A DNA stretch of 40,424 nucleotides from Desulfovibrio sp. (GTDB lineage: Bacteria > Desulfobacterota > Desulfovibrionia > Desulfovibrionales > Desulfovibrionaceae). The translations under genes and the position numbers were made by a program. Below are positions 7,351 through 15,441 of the stretch, in pieces (the stretch's first letter is position 1; each line of letters starts with the position of its first letter). Location of the stretch: the NCBI GenBank assembly GCA_028708865.1, contig JAQVYA010000010.1:1-40424 (forward strand), given 5' to 3'. The notes below the pieces were generated by a model, which had not been told where the DNA came from, ran no database searches, and was given only the letters and a program-made list of their open reading frames with translations.

Positions 7351-8292
7351 CTACTCCTGGTCTTCGCTCATGGACAAGGCCAGCAGCGAGGCCAGGGCGA
7401 TGGAGTAAAATTTGGACAGTCCGGAATCGCTCCGCGACGGCACCACCACGGGAACCCGGCTGCCGACCACCACACTGGCTAAAGGCGTTTGCAACAATGT
7501 CCCCAAGGCCTTATAAAGGATATTTCCGCTTTCGATATCCGGCGCACATAATATGTCGGCCCGCCCGGCTACGGGGTGTTCCACGCCCTTGGTGGCGGCC
7601 GCTTCCGGCGAAAGGGCCAAATCCAAGGCCAGCGGGCCCAAAACCCGGCAATCCCCAAACTGGCCCTGCTCAGCCATTTTACTGATCACATCGGCATCCA
7701 GGGTGGCGGGCATTGCGGGATAGTTAACTTTTTCCGTGGCCGCAAGCATGGCCACACGCGGGGAGTCCAGCCCGAGAACGCGGGCCACCTGCAAGGCATT
7801 TCGCAAGATATCAGCCTTGCGCTGTAAGTTCGGTCGAATGTTCACGCCCGCATCGGTCAACAGCATCAGGCGGGATTCATTCGGCGCGGCAAACACGGTT
7901 ACATGGCTGAGAATTCCCTGACAAGGGGGTACGCCGGTTTCCTTATTCAGCACGGCCCGCAAGACCACCGCCGTACTGACCAGTCCTTTCATGAGCATGG
8001 ACACACGGCCCTCACGGTAAAGAGCCACCGCCCGCGCCACCGCGGCCGAAGGGTCTGGTTCGTGCAGACAATCCACGCCCTCTATGTCGACCTCCAGAGA
8101 TTGCGCCACACGCGCCGCACGATGCATATCGCCGATAAACACAGGCTCGGCCAGGCCCTTTTCCCATGCATGCAAGGCTCCCTGAAGCACAAAAGCGTCG
8201 GCGCAGGGAGCCACTGCTACCCGGGGACGAAAACCCTGGTGCAGCAACATCTCGACAATGCCGTCCAGGGAATGGATCACCTCGCCCCTCAT
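7351..8292 (-). CDS. ptb: Phosphate butyryl/acetyltransferase
   Basis: A 313-residue phosphate acyltransferase of the phosphotransacetylase/phosphotransbutyrylase family. It moves an acyl group (butyryl, acetyl or branched-chain acyl) between CoA and inorganic phosphate in the cytoplasm. The length suits Ptb (about 300). Recognisable segments are LMKGLVSTAVVLRAVLN near residue 100, a SHVTVF strand, and the LLTDAGVNIRPNLQRKADIL block near 145–165, followed by the DIESGNILYKAL segment near 250. The start ATG at 8292 overlaps the ilvN stop by ATGA, so the two are translated together. No butyrate kinase lies next to it in this window. The coupling to an acetolactate synthase regulator hints at branched-chain acyl metabolism; the substrate cannot be read from sequence. 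Confidence 0.87.
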   Translation of the reverse strand: MRGEVIHSLDGIVEMLLHQGFRPRVAVAPCADAFVLQGALHAWEKGLAEPVFIGDMHRAARVAQSLEVDIEGVDCLHEPDPSAAVARAVALYREGRVSMLMKGLVSTAVVLRAVLNKETGVPPCQGILSHVTVFAAPNESRLMLLTDAGVNIRPNLQRKADILRNALQVARVLGLDSPRVAMLAATEKVNYPAMPATLDADVISKMAEQGQFGDCRVLGPLALDLALSPEAAATKGVEHPVAGRADILCAPDIESGNILYKALGTLLQTPLASVVVGSRVPVVVPSRSDSGLSKFYSIALASLLALSMSEDQE

Positions 8293-8768
8293 TCATCCCC
8301 TCGCTTCAAGGCAATGGCCCCCGTGCGGCACATGCTCAGGATGCCAAACGGCTTGAGCATTTGAATCAACCCATCCACCCGGGCCTCGTCTCCGGCCAAT
8401 TCCACCGTAACGCTGGTTTGTCCCATGCCCACCACATCGGCCCGAAACACCTCGAAAATCTGCATGACCTGGGCGGTTTCCTCTGGTTTCAAAGCAACCT
8501 TGATGAGCGCCAACTCCCGGTCCACGAATTCTTTGCGAGACAGATCATCCACCTGGATGACAAAATCCAGGGCCGCCATGCGGGTGGTTATATCGCTGAC
8601 CCGCCCTCCCGAAGCTTCCAACCGGATGACCATTCTGGAAATATCCGGATTTTCGGTCTCTCCGCAGGCTATGGATTTAATGTTTAGACCGGCTTCGCCA
8701 AAATGCCGGGCCATTGCCGCCAGGACTCCGGGTTCGTTGCGCACCAGGGCAGAAAGAGTATGCTTCAT
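8289..8768 (-). CDS. ilvN: Acetolactate synthase small (regulatory) subunit
   Basis: A 159-residue small subunit of acetohydroxyacid (acetolactate) synthase, which activates the catalytic subunit and gives feedback inhibition by valine in branched-chain amino acid synthesis. Residues 1–75 are the ACT domain (HTLSALVRNEPGVLAAMARHF, then a GLNIKSIACGETENPDISRM stretch). The ERELALIKV-type segment near 85 and the C-terminal ACT-like domain follow, as in the family (about 160 residues). ATG 8768 is chosen because GGAGG lies seven bases upstream, rather than an upstream extension to 8891. No ilvB/ilvI lies in the window, so the large subunit must be elsewhere. It overlaps ptb by four bases. A TATAAT box lies about 25 bases upstream. 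Confidence 0.92.
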   Translation of the reverse strand: MKHTLSALVRNEPGVLAAMARHFGEAGLNIKSIACGETENPDISRMVIRLEASGGRVSDITTRMAALDFVIQVDDLSRKEFVDRELALIKVALKPEETAQVMQIFEVFRADVVGMGQTSVTVELAGDEARVDGLIQMLKPFGILSMCRTGAIALKRGDE

Positions 8769-8790
8769 CAGACCTCCAATCCATTGCATT

Positions 8791-8796
8791 ATTATA
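8791..8796 (-). promoter_or_regulatory. Possible -10 element for ilvN–ptb
   Basis: Read on the minus strand, a perfect TATAAT box lies about 22 bases before the ilvN start codon. No convincing -35 hexamer is found 16–18 bases upstream, so the promoter assignment is tentative. The divergent TPR gene starts at 8931. Confidence 0.4.
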
Positions 8797-8930
8797 CGAT
8801 CCTTACTGCAAAGCCACCACGGGCACAAGACATCCCTGCGCTCGTGGGCTTCGAGAGCGAATATCCCGATCAGCCGCTCCATGCCCCCCACAGGTTGACC
8901 GGCAAGCTGCGCTCAGGCTACGAAAACGCC

Positions 8931-9482
8931 ATGTTTAAAAAACTGCTGCACCAACTGACTACTCCCCCGGCACACCAGGTCGGCAAGCGCAACCTTGAAC
9001 GAGCCTGGCGCGCCATGCTCAATGGGGATATGGAAAAGGCCCGCACCTACAACACCCGGGCTGCCAAGGCGTACCAAGAGATGCTCGCCCACGATCAGGA
9101 CCGAGGGCGGCAGACCTTTCCTGCGCGCCTTGCCGCAGCGGGCATTTCCTTGCTGCGCGACGGGAACCCCAAAGAAGCGGCATCGCTTCTGGACCAGGCA
9201 CTGGAACGTCAAGAAGTGCTTTTCCCGGCCTATGCCTGGGCCGGCTTGGCTCACGGACACATCGGGGATGAGGGGGCCGCGTCGCGGTATTGGAAAAAAT
9301 TCTCTACGGTGCAGGCCGGACAACCAGTCCTCGGTAAAATTTTGCACGAACAACAACAGGCTCTGAATAGCAACATGACCAGTCTGGCCGAAGCCTGTCG
9401 CGCCGTGGAGCACGGCATCCTGAAGCAAGACAAGGCCGATTACCGGGAAGGTCGGGGATTCTGGCTGCTGAAACATCTCTAG
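8931..9482 (+). CDS. TPR-like helical protein, unknown function
   Basis: A 183-residue protein without signal peptide or membrane segment. It consists of amphipathic helices: residues about 20–45 (ERAWRAMLNGDMEKARTYN), 65–95 (GISLLRDGNPKEAASLLDQAL) and 98–125 (AYAWAGLAHGHIGDEGAASRYW) have the W/A/G spacing of tetratricopeptide repeats, which bind partner proteins. ATG 8931 was chosen because the region upstream (to 8703) overlaps the divergent ilvN gene and its promoter; the ribosome site is weak. It stands alone, diverging from ilvN–ptb and converging on the AhpD-like gene. The partner is unknown. Confidence 0.75.
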   Translation: MFKKLLHQLTTPPAHQVGKRNLERAWRAMLNGDMEKARTYNTRAAKAYQEMLAHDQDRGRQTFPARLAAAGISLLRDGNPKEAASLLDQALERQEVLFPAYAWAGLAHGHIGDEGAASRYWKKFSTVQAGQPVLGKILHEQQQALNSNMTSLAEACRAVEHGILKQDKADYREGRGFWLLKHL

Positions 9483-9487
9483 GAAAT

Positions 9488-9518
9488 AAAAAAAACAGGC
9501 GCTCCCAAAGGGACCGCC
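9488..9518 (-). terminator. Rho-independent terminator after AhpD-like gene
   Basis: Read on the minus strand, GGCGGTCCC and GGGAGCGCC pair over nine positions (one mismatch) around a three-base loop (9498–9518). A run of T follows, seen on the plus strand as the A run at 9488–9495. It lies 44 bases after the stop of the minus-strand gene at 9563 and just after the plus-strand TPR gene, so it may work both ways. Confidence 0.7.
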
Positions 9519-9562
9519 CGTATCAATTGCGCCTTCAACTCAGCGCATAAAGACGATAATGG

Positions 9563-9895
9563 CTAATCAAACAGCTTGTCCACTTCCTCGTAGACATATT
9601 TCATATGCATCATCTTGGGGGAGCCGCCCATGGCAACGGCAAGCAATGCCGCGTCAATGATTTCGTCACGTGAGGCTCCATTACTGGCAGCGTTCTGCAC
9701 ATGCAGTGAAATGCACATGTCGCACTGCGTCAAAATGGAGCAGGCGATCATGATCAGGCTCTGCGACTTACTGTCAATGGAGCTACCTTTTTTGATGGTT
9801 TCCGTAAAATCCCGGTAGGCCTTGAATACATTCCGCCGGTTTCTGTTCATCAGACGGAACAGTTCCGTTGCTCTTTCAGCCGGTTCCTGCTGCAT
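9563..9895 (-). CDS. AhpD-like carboxymuconolactone decarboxylase family protein
   Basis: A 110-residue all-helical protein of the carboxymuconolactone decarboxylase/AhpD family, whose members use a CxxC pair for thiol-disulfide and peroxide chemistry. The diagnostic CxxCxxxH motif is Cys58, Cys61, His65 (within TQCDMCISLH), followed by the usual ASNGASRDEIIDAALLA helix. ATG 9895 follows GAGGGAAG; a longer reading to 10138 runs back into the neighbouring gene. In an anaerobe such a protein would plausibly take part in oxidative-stress defence, although many family members have unknown roles. It lies 65 bases after the three-SH3 gene on the same strand and ends at a good terminator. Confidence 0.85.
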   Translation of the reverse strand: MQQEPAERATELFRLMNRNRRNVFKAYRDFTETIKKGSSIDSKSQSLIMIACSILTQCDMCISLHVQNAASNGASRDEIIDAALLAVAMGGSPKMMHMKYVYEEVDKLFD

Positions 9896-9960
9896 TTTTC
9901 TTCCCTCGGAATTTAAGGTGAACGAAGCCGGACGGACGGACCGAACTTCGTAAAAAAGCA

Positions 9961-11427
9961 TCAACGCTTGAATCGCGTTCCGTACAATACGGCCTCGCGC
10001 GTCCAAAACTGTCGCATCCCTTTGCCGTCGAACAAAGCCTCCGCATAGGACAAATCCTTGAGGTCCATGCCGGGCAAATACACATCCACGCGCATCAGCG
10101 TGCCCTGACGCCACTGCTCTTCCCAAAGCGTGCTGCAAAAATCACTCAGCGAATTGTCCTGAGGAATAACGGCAATGTCCAAAAAAACGCGCAACACGTC
10201 TAAAGGATACCGCCCCTGGCGACTTTCCAGCCGGTCCATAACTTTATAATGAAAGCCGTGGCGCGTTTGATCAGCAACGGGCATGGGGCCTTTATGGGGT
10301 TCCGCGCTTTCAGGAGGTTGGACCACCATGGTTTGCGGCCCCTCCGCCTCCTGACTGGCAGTGGAAGGTTCGACCGTTTCCGGAGAGTTTTGCAATTCCA
10401 CAGGCGGCTGAGTGCTCACCGTGCCCCGAACCCTATTCATGGGCTCTTCTGATTCTCCGGCGGCAGGTTCCTTGGGCGCTCCCGAACGTTCCGCCGGAAC
10501 GGCCTCGGGAAGCCCGCCCAAGTCCTCCTGGATCAAGGGCGCATAAATATATCCCAAAGCATGGGCTTCATCACGACGGTTTTCTCCCAGGGGAAATGCC
10601 GCATACCACCCCTTGTGCAACAGGGCCACTCGCACAGCCTGTCCAGGGGTCAGCGTATCAACGAGCTTGGAAGCAGCAGTACGCCCGGCCCGCAGATTCA
10701 CCCTGCGAGAGAGCTTGACCAGACGGCCCCAGTGCGAAGCTTGCGCCGGGGCGGACTGTACGTCCGTCTTCTGATCAGGCTCTGAATCATCCGCCTCCCC
10801 GTCATCAATGGAGTATCCGGCAACAGGTTTTCCCGAAGCCGCGATTTCTGGCTCGGCCGCTTTGGCAGATGAAGCCTTGGCCGGGGCTTTGCCCAAAGCC
10901 CGATCAACTTGTTCTTGCGTGGCAGGAAACAAAAATTTGGCATTGGAATAGCCGATGGCCCGCTGTTCCCGCCGGGTCTGCTCGTCAGGACTAAACACCG
11001 CCACCCAGCCATCTTTTTCAAAGTCCACCTTGACCACGTCACCGGGTTGCAGTGTGCGGACGTGCTCACTGCGGGGAGTCCGAGCCTGTCGGATATTGAG
11101 CATGCCGCGCGGGGTGCACAGCTCCCCCCATTCCCCAGCAGGAACAAGATAGCTCGCTTTCACATATCCCAGGGCCTGATTTGGATCGCGCTTTTCCACA
11201 TTCAGGTCAAAAACAGCAATCCACCCGTCCTGCGAAAAATCAGCACGTACACGCCGCCCAGGCATAATGGTGGTTATGCGTTTTGTAGTGGGGCCGCGTC
11301 CCTGACGTACGTTGAGGGGTTGTTGGGGCGTCATGATCCGGCCCCAGTCGGCCGCGTAGCCTGCCAGCTCCGTTCCGCCCAAGAGCAGCGCGGACAACAT
11401 CACCGAAAGAAGAATCCTCTGCAACAT
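9961..11427 (-). CDS. Secreted protein with three SH3-type domains
   Basis: A 488-residue exported protein. Residues 1–26 are a signal peptide (hydrophobic core LLSVMLSALLLGG, cleavage probably after GYAA). Three bacterial SH3 repeats follow at about 28–95, 98–170 and 230–300. Each opens with WG, then a (L)N(V/I)R segment, a LxPGxxV strand and a GW.A.F strand, and ends with a LGY or IGY strand. Such domains usually bind peptidoglycan or its peptides in the periplasm. A proline/glutamate-rich low-complexity linker (about 300–385) leads to a C-terminal domain (about 390–488, with LRVFLDIAVIPQDN) I do not recognise. It begins seven bases after the OmpH/Skp gene and is probably co-transcribed with it, so an envelope role is likely. 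Confidence 0.8.
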   Translation of the reverse strand: MLQRILLSVMLSALLLGGTELAGYAADWGRIMTPQQPLNVRQGRGPTTKRITTIMPGRRVRADFSQDGWIAVFDLNVEKRDPNQALGYVKASYLVPAGEWGELCTPRGMLNIRQARTPRSEHVRTLQPGDVVKVDFEKDGWVAVFSPDEQTRREQRAIGYSNAKFLFPATQEQVDRALGKAPAKASSAKAAEPEIAASGKPVAGYSIDDGEADDSEPDQKTDVQSAPAQASHWGRLVKLSRRVNLRAGRTAASKLVDTLTPGQAVRVALLHKGWYAAFPLGENRRDEAHALGYIYAPLIQEDLGGLPEAVPAERSGAPKEPAAGESEEPMNRVRGTVSTQPPVELQNSPETVEPSTASQEAEGPQTMVVQPPESAEPHKGPMPVADQTRHGFHYKVMDRLESRQGRYPLDVLRVFLDIAVIPQDNSLSDFCSTLWEEQWRQGTLMRVDVYLPGMDLKDLSYAEALFDGKGMRQFWTREAVLYGTRFKR

Positions 11428-11434
11428 AATACTG

Positions 11435-11989
11435 TTAATACCGCTGGTTAAGATCCTGAATCACAAGGTCCGTAAGGTCGGCCGAATCATCAATGTACCC
11501 GATGATCTTCGGGTCGGTAAGCACCATGGCGAATCCGTTTTCGTTGGCGATTTCCCGAAGGCTGGTATCAGCTCGTTTCATAATAAATTGAATCAACCGA
11601 GCTTCTTCAAACTGGATGTCCTCATTGCTCTTCTGAATCAAGCGATCGTGCTGCTCGTACAGAATCTGCAATTTACTTTCCAGCGTCCGCTGCTCCGAGT
11701 CCGAAAGTGTGGCATCCGCCAATCGGCTTTTTAATTCGTTGATGGCTTTGGCGCTTTCGCGAATCTGCCGGTCCTTTTCTTTCCCCAGTTTGGCAAGGTC
11801 TTGCTGGGCTGTGCGACCGATGTTTGATTCATCAATGAGACGTTGCGGATTCACAAAGCCCACCCGTTGTTGCGCCGAGGCCGTGGCCGGACCGAGACCC
11901 CAGCAAAGCAAAGCCATTCCCAGCAGGGCCACCCAACGGACCGCGCCCGGCACTCGCCTTTGCACAGCGTGCTGCTTGCTCAATGTCAC
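11435..11989 (-). CDS. OmpH/Skp family periplasmic chaperone
   Basis: A 184-residue periplasmic chaperone-like protein of the Skp/OmpH family, which holds unfolded outer-membrane proteins on their way to the Bam complex. A GTG start at 11989 is chosen because GGAG lies seven bases upstream and a signal peptide follows at once (residues 1–40, WVALLGMALLCWGLG, cleavage near ASA). The mature part opens RVGFVNPQRLIDES, typical of the family, then a long charged helical region (about 60–145) forms the coiled-coil tentacles, and it ends with a strand/helix segment FAMVLTDPKIIGY. The length is normal. It is not beside bamA, lpxD or fabZ as in many genomes but leads into a three-SH3 envelope protein. 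Confidence 0.88.
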   Translation of the reverse strand: MTLSKQHAVQRRVPGAVRWVALLGMALLCWGLGPATASAQQRVGFVNPQRLIDESNIGRTAQQDLAKLGKEKDRQIRESAKAINELKSRLADATLSDSEQRTLESKLQILYEQHDRLIQKSNEDIQFEEARLIQFIMKRADTSLREIANENGFAMVLTDPKIIGYIDDSADLTDLVIQDLNQRY

Positions 11990-12070
11990 GTTTACACTCC
12001 GGGGAATATTGATTTGTTGGAAGAGTTGAAAGTGTAGCCGTATTTGGCCCCACTGTCGAGAAGCCGGCAA

Positions 12071-12088
12071 AGCGGCGGAGTAGCCGCT
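12071..12088 (-). terminator. Hairpin between priA and the skp-like gene
   Basis: AGCGGC (12071–12076) and GCCGCT (12083–12088) form a six-base-pair stem with a six-base loop. It lies about 20 bases after the priA stop on the minus strand. Only three T residues follow, so termination would be weak or Rho-assisted. Confidence 0.35.
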
Positions 12089-12107
12089 CCCGTGGTAAAA
12101 AATGCTG

Positions 12108-14459
12108 TCAAAGCATGTTGACGGGATCCAGATCAAGCCGCATTCGAATCCGGTCCGGCTCGGGATTCCAGGCGCAAAACCGCGCATAAACGTCGCGCAC
12201 ATCGCGCCATGTCTTGGCCTTGAGCAGGCAATTGTACCGCCGCCTTCCGCGAAGCATGGCCAGCGGTGCCGGTGCCGGTCCCAGGGCCGATACATTGCAG
12301 GGTTCCGCAGCCCGCAACAATGCCGACGATGCCTCCATAAGCAGCCGGGTATCGTCGCCTGAAGACTCGTTTTCCTCCACGGGAACACTGAGCCGGATCA
12401 GTCCGAGACAGACAAAAGGAGGGTAGTGAAACCGTTTGCGCCGTTCGATTTCTCCGGCATAAAACGTGGCGTAATCAGAACGCAGCACATGTTCCCAGAA
12501 TGGGTGACCCGGATTGCGGGTCTGCACCAGTACCCGACCCGGCAAATTGCCGCGACCAGCCCGACCCGCCACCTGCAACAAAAGTTGGTAAGTGCGTTCC
12601 GAAGACCGGTAATCCGGCAGGTTCAGGCCCAAGTCGCCGTCCGCCACCACTACCAGGGTCACGTTGGGGAAATGATGCCCCTTGGAAAGCATTTGCGTCC
12701 CCACCAGCACCTGCGCGCGGCCTTGAGAAAAATCCGTTAGGATCTGCTCCAGACGTTCCTGGCGACGCGTTGTGTCCCTGTCCATACGCAAGATGCCGGT
12801 CCCTTCCGGCAACGCCCTGGCCAGGGTTTCCTCCAGGCGCTCCGTACCTTCCCCCATGGGCAAATGGTTGCCGCCCCCGCATTTGGGACAAAGCAGCGGA
12901 TAAGGAAACGCAGTGCCGCAATAGTGACACACAAGCCGTTCACGACTTTTATGGAATGTCATGGCCACGTGGCAATGAGGGCACCGGACCACCTCGCCGC
13001 AGTCCAGACAGTACATCAACGGCGCGTATCCACGCCGGTTGAGCATCAAGATGGCCTGGCCGCCTCCGGTCACCGTGCTGCTCAACGCCTCCAGTGTTTC
13101 CGGAGATAACGGACTACCGGAGTCCTTGAGTCCGGAAATATCCACTAGACGGATCTCCGGTGGAGTGCCGCCACCGACACGCCGGGTCAAAGAAACCAGG
13201 GGCAGTCCGCCCTGACTGGCTGCGTAAAACGTCTTCACATCCGGGGTGGCCGATCCCAAAACCAGGAGGGCACCGGACTGACGGGCCCGAAACCAGGCGA
13301 TTTCCTTGGCCTGGTAGGCCAGCCGTTCTTCCTGCTTAAAACTTTCGTCGTGTTCTTCATCCAGCACGATGAGCCCGGGCTGGCGCAGAGGGAGAAAAAG
13401 CGCGGAACGCGTCCCCACCACAAGGGCGGGTTCACTTCCGGCCAGAGACAAAAAAGCGTCCCGACGGCTGCCGGGCGACTGGTATCCATGATACAGCACG
13501 CAGCGGCGATCAGGAAATCGAGCGGTGGCCGCCCGGTGCAGGGCGCAGGCCAGAGCCACCTCGGGAGCCAGGAGCAATACGGAACGTCCCCGGGCCAAGC
13601 ATTGTTCCGCCAAAGAAAGATAAACATGTGTCTTGCCGCTACCTGTGACCCCGTGCAGCAGAACGGTTTCCCCCTTGCCGGACTTCAGGGAGGCCCCCAG
13701 ACGCTCCAGGGCGGCTTCCTGTTCTTCAGAGTTGGCCGGGGCCTCTGCCGGGGAATCGCAGGCAAGGGCCATGCCTCCCACGCAATTTTCCCCCTGTTCC
13801 CGCTCCACGCTGATCAGCTTGGCCTCGGATAAACGGCGAAGCGCCGGCCCCACGTTGGGACCGACGTCCTTGTTCAGCCGTTGCCGCGTGGTTTGCCCGT
13901 TTTCCAAAAGATGTTCCAGCACGGCCAACTGCACCACCGCATTGGGCCGCACCGGCCAGGGCGGGTCCGCCAGCAGCCGGATCACGGTCTCCTCGGCCTC
14001 GCGCGCGGGGTTGAGATGCACCTGCATCCCCCCGCTCAGCCAAAGTTCCATAAGCCGCTTTAGCTCGGCTTTGGTAAGCTTTTTCAGATCCTGCGGCGAA
14101 AGGCGGGACGGAAATCCTCCGCCACTGACGGCAAATGTCAAATCTGAAGTACGCAGTCCCGAAGGCAGCAACAAATTGAGCACCGCACCTGGCTCGCTCA
14201 TTTGCCGACTGGCCAGATTGCTCACCAGCTCAAGGTAAGGGGCGTCCAGCAGCGGAGTCCGGTCCAGAGGCCAAAGAATGGGCTTGGTGGCAAAGGGCGG
14301 CTTGGGGACAGGCTCGGTAAGCACCCCCACACGCAACGAACGGCGCATGGGCACGAGAACGCGCTCACCGGAAGATAAGGGCGGAAACCACTCGGGGCGC
14401 TCATACGTAAGCTCCGAGTACGGTGGAGATGGAAGCAATATTTGCCAGTATTCGGTCAT
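12108..14459 (-). CDS. priA: Primosomal replication restart helicase PriA
   Basis: A 783-residue 3'-5' DNA helicase that restarts stalled replication forks. Residues 1–110 form the 3'-end-binding domain, then comes a winged-helix part, then the helicase core. Walker A is GVTGSGKT at 270–277 and Walker B is DEEH at 367–370. Eight cysteines of the two zinc sites (Cys484, 487, 493, 496, 511, 514, 524, 527) are all present in the CLDCGEVVRCPHCH to CPKCGG stretch. The conserved LVGTQMLSKGHHFPNVTLV and QVAGRAGRG segments follow. Length is typical (about 730–800). ATG 14459 starts MTEYWQ; no clear ribosome site precedes it, and an upstream extension would run into galU. It lies 43 bases after galU on the same strand. 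Confidence 0.96.
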   Translation of the reverse strand: MTEYWQILLPSPPYSELTYERPEWFPPLSSGERVLVPMRRSLRVGVLTEPVPKPPFATKPILWPLDRTPLLDAPYLELVSNLASRQMSEPGAVLNLLLPSGLRTSDLTFAVSGGGFPSRLSPQDLKKLTKAELKRLMELWLSGGMQVHLNPAREAEETVIRLLADPPWPVRPNAVVQLAVLEHLLENGQTTRQRLNKDVGPNVGPALRRLSEAKLISVEREQGENCVGGMALACDSPAEAPANSEEQEAALERLGASLKSGKGETVLLHGVTGSGKTHVYLSLAEQCLARGRSVLLLAPEVALACALHRAATARFPDRRCVLYHGYQSPGSRRDAFLSLAGSEPALVVGTRSALFLPLRQPGLIVLDEEHDESFKQEERLAYQAKEIAWFRARQSGALLVLGSATPDVKTFYAASQGGLPLVSLTRRVGGGTPPEIRLVDISGLKDSGSPLSPETLEALSSTVTGGGQAILMLNRRGYAPLMYCLDCGEVVRCPHCHVAMTFHKSRERLVCHYCGTAFPYPLLCPKCGGGNHLPMGEGTERLEETLARALPEGTGILRMDRDTTRRQERLEQILTDFSQGRAQVLVGTQMLSKGHHFPNVTLVVVADGDLGLNLPDYRSSERTYQLLLQVAGRAGRGNLPGRVLVQTRNPGHPFWEHVLRSDYATFYAGEIERRKRFHYPPFVCLGLIRLSVPVEENESSGDDTRLLMEASSALLRAAEPCNVSALGPAPAPLAMLRGRRRYNCLLKAKTWRDVRDVYARFCAWNPEPDRIRMRLDLDPVNML

Positions 14460-14502
14460 GAAATCGCGACGACCCGTTTCCGGGCCGCCGCTCGGTAGAT
14501 AA

Positions 14503-15375
14503 TCATTTGCTGGGGGGGAGCAGTTCACGCAGGCGAGCCGAAATATCATCGTGCAAGGCTTCGTCCTGGAGGGCGAAGTAAATATTTGCAGTCAAATATT
14601 CCACCCAGTCACCAGCATCAAAACGCCTGCCTTTCAATTTCACGGCAATGAGCTTCCCCTTGTCGGCAAATCCCTGGAGCGCATCCGTCAACTGAATTTC
14701 ACCGCCCACACCGGCAGACTGATTTTTCAGAATGTCGAAAATCTCCGGCAACAAGACATACCGGCCGATAATGGCCAATCGGGAAGGCGCTTCCGCCAAC
14801 TTGGGCTTCTCCACAAGCTGATTCACGCGGAACATGCCGGGCGCAAACTCCTCGCCTTCGATGATTCCATATTTATGGACTTTTTCGTCAGGAACCTCGA
14901 TGACTCCCACCACTGCGGCCTTTTCGGTTTCCGCGGCTTCAATGAGTTGCTTGATCCCTGCATCCTTGCCAAAAACCATGTCGTCACCAAGCATAACGGC
15001 AAACGGCTCGTTCTTGCAGACCTCGCGGGCGCACAGCACGGCGTGTCCCAAGCCGAGCTGTTCTTTCTGGCGCACGGCAATGACGTTGACCATGTCGGCC
15101 ACAGCCCGCACTTCCTTGAGCAAATCCAGCTTGCCGCTGCGCTCCAACAGGTTCTCCAGAAGGAAACTGCGATCAAAATGGTCCTCAATGATCTTCTTGT
15201 TCTGGTTGGTTACAAAGACCACATCTTCCAAGCCGGCTTCAATACCTTCTTCCACGATGTACTGCACCACGGGCTTGCGGTACACGGGCAGCATTTCCTT
15301 GGGAATATTCTTGGTGGCGGGCAGCGAACGCGTTCCCCAACCGGCAACAGGTATGACGACCTTCTTAATCCGCAT
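14503..15375 (-). CDS. galU: UTP–glucose-1-phosphate uridylyltransferase
   Basis: A 290-residue cytoplasmic enzyme making UDP-glucose from UTP and glucose-1-phosphate, for envelope polysaccharides. The N-terminus KKVVIPVAGWGTRSLPATK is the nucleotide-binding signature; note WGTRSLP where G(L/F)GTR(L/F)LP is usual. EMLPVYRKPVVQYIVEE, FVTNQNKKIIEDHFD, the GLGHAVLCA segment, LGDDMV and QLVEKP follow in the standard order. The length is normal. An ATG at 15375 follows AGGAGG; a GTG one codon earlier is also possible. It lies between glmM (66-base gap) and priA, in the order seen in related sulfate reducers. Confidence 0.96.
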   Translation of the reverse strand: MRIKKVVIPVAGWGTRSLPATKNIPKEMLPVYRKPVVQYIVEEGIEAGLEDVVFVTNQNKKIIEDHFDRSFLLENLLERSGKLDLLKEVRAVADMVNVIAVRQKEQLGLGHAVLCAREVCKNEPFAVMLGDDMVFGKDAGIKQLIEAAETEKAAVVGVIEVPDEKVHKYGIIEGEEFAPGMFRVNQLVEKPKLAEAPSRLAIIGRYVLLPEIFDILKNQSAGVGGEIQLTDALQGFADKGKLIAVKLKGRRFDAGDWVEYLTANIYFALQDEALHDDISARLRELLPPSK

Positions 15376-15441
15376 CACTCCTCCTTTCCGGGGGCGATAA
15401 AGAAATTCAGCACAGACGCGAGCTACACGTCCCCGCCAATC

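Noticed and set aside
7197-7685. Plus-strand open frame crossing the island edge into ptb
   Set aside because: It runs from AT-rich non-coding sequence into the antisense of ptb with a sudden change in codon use.
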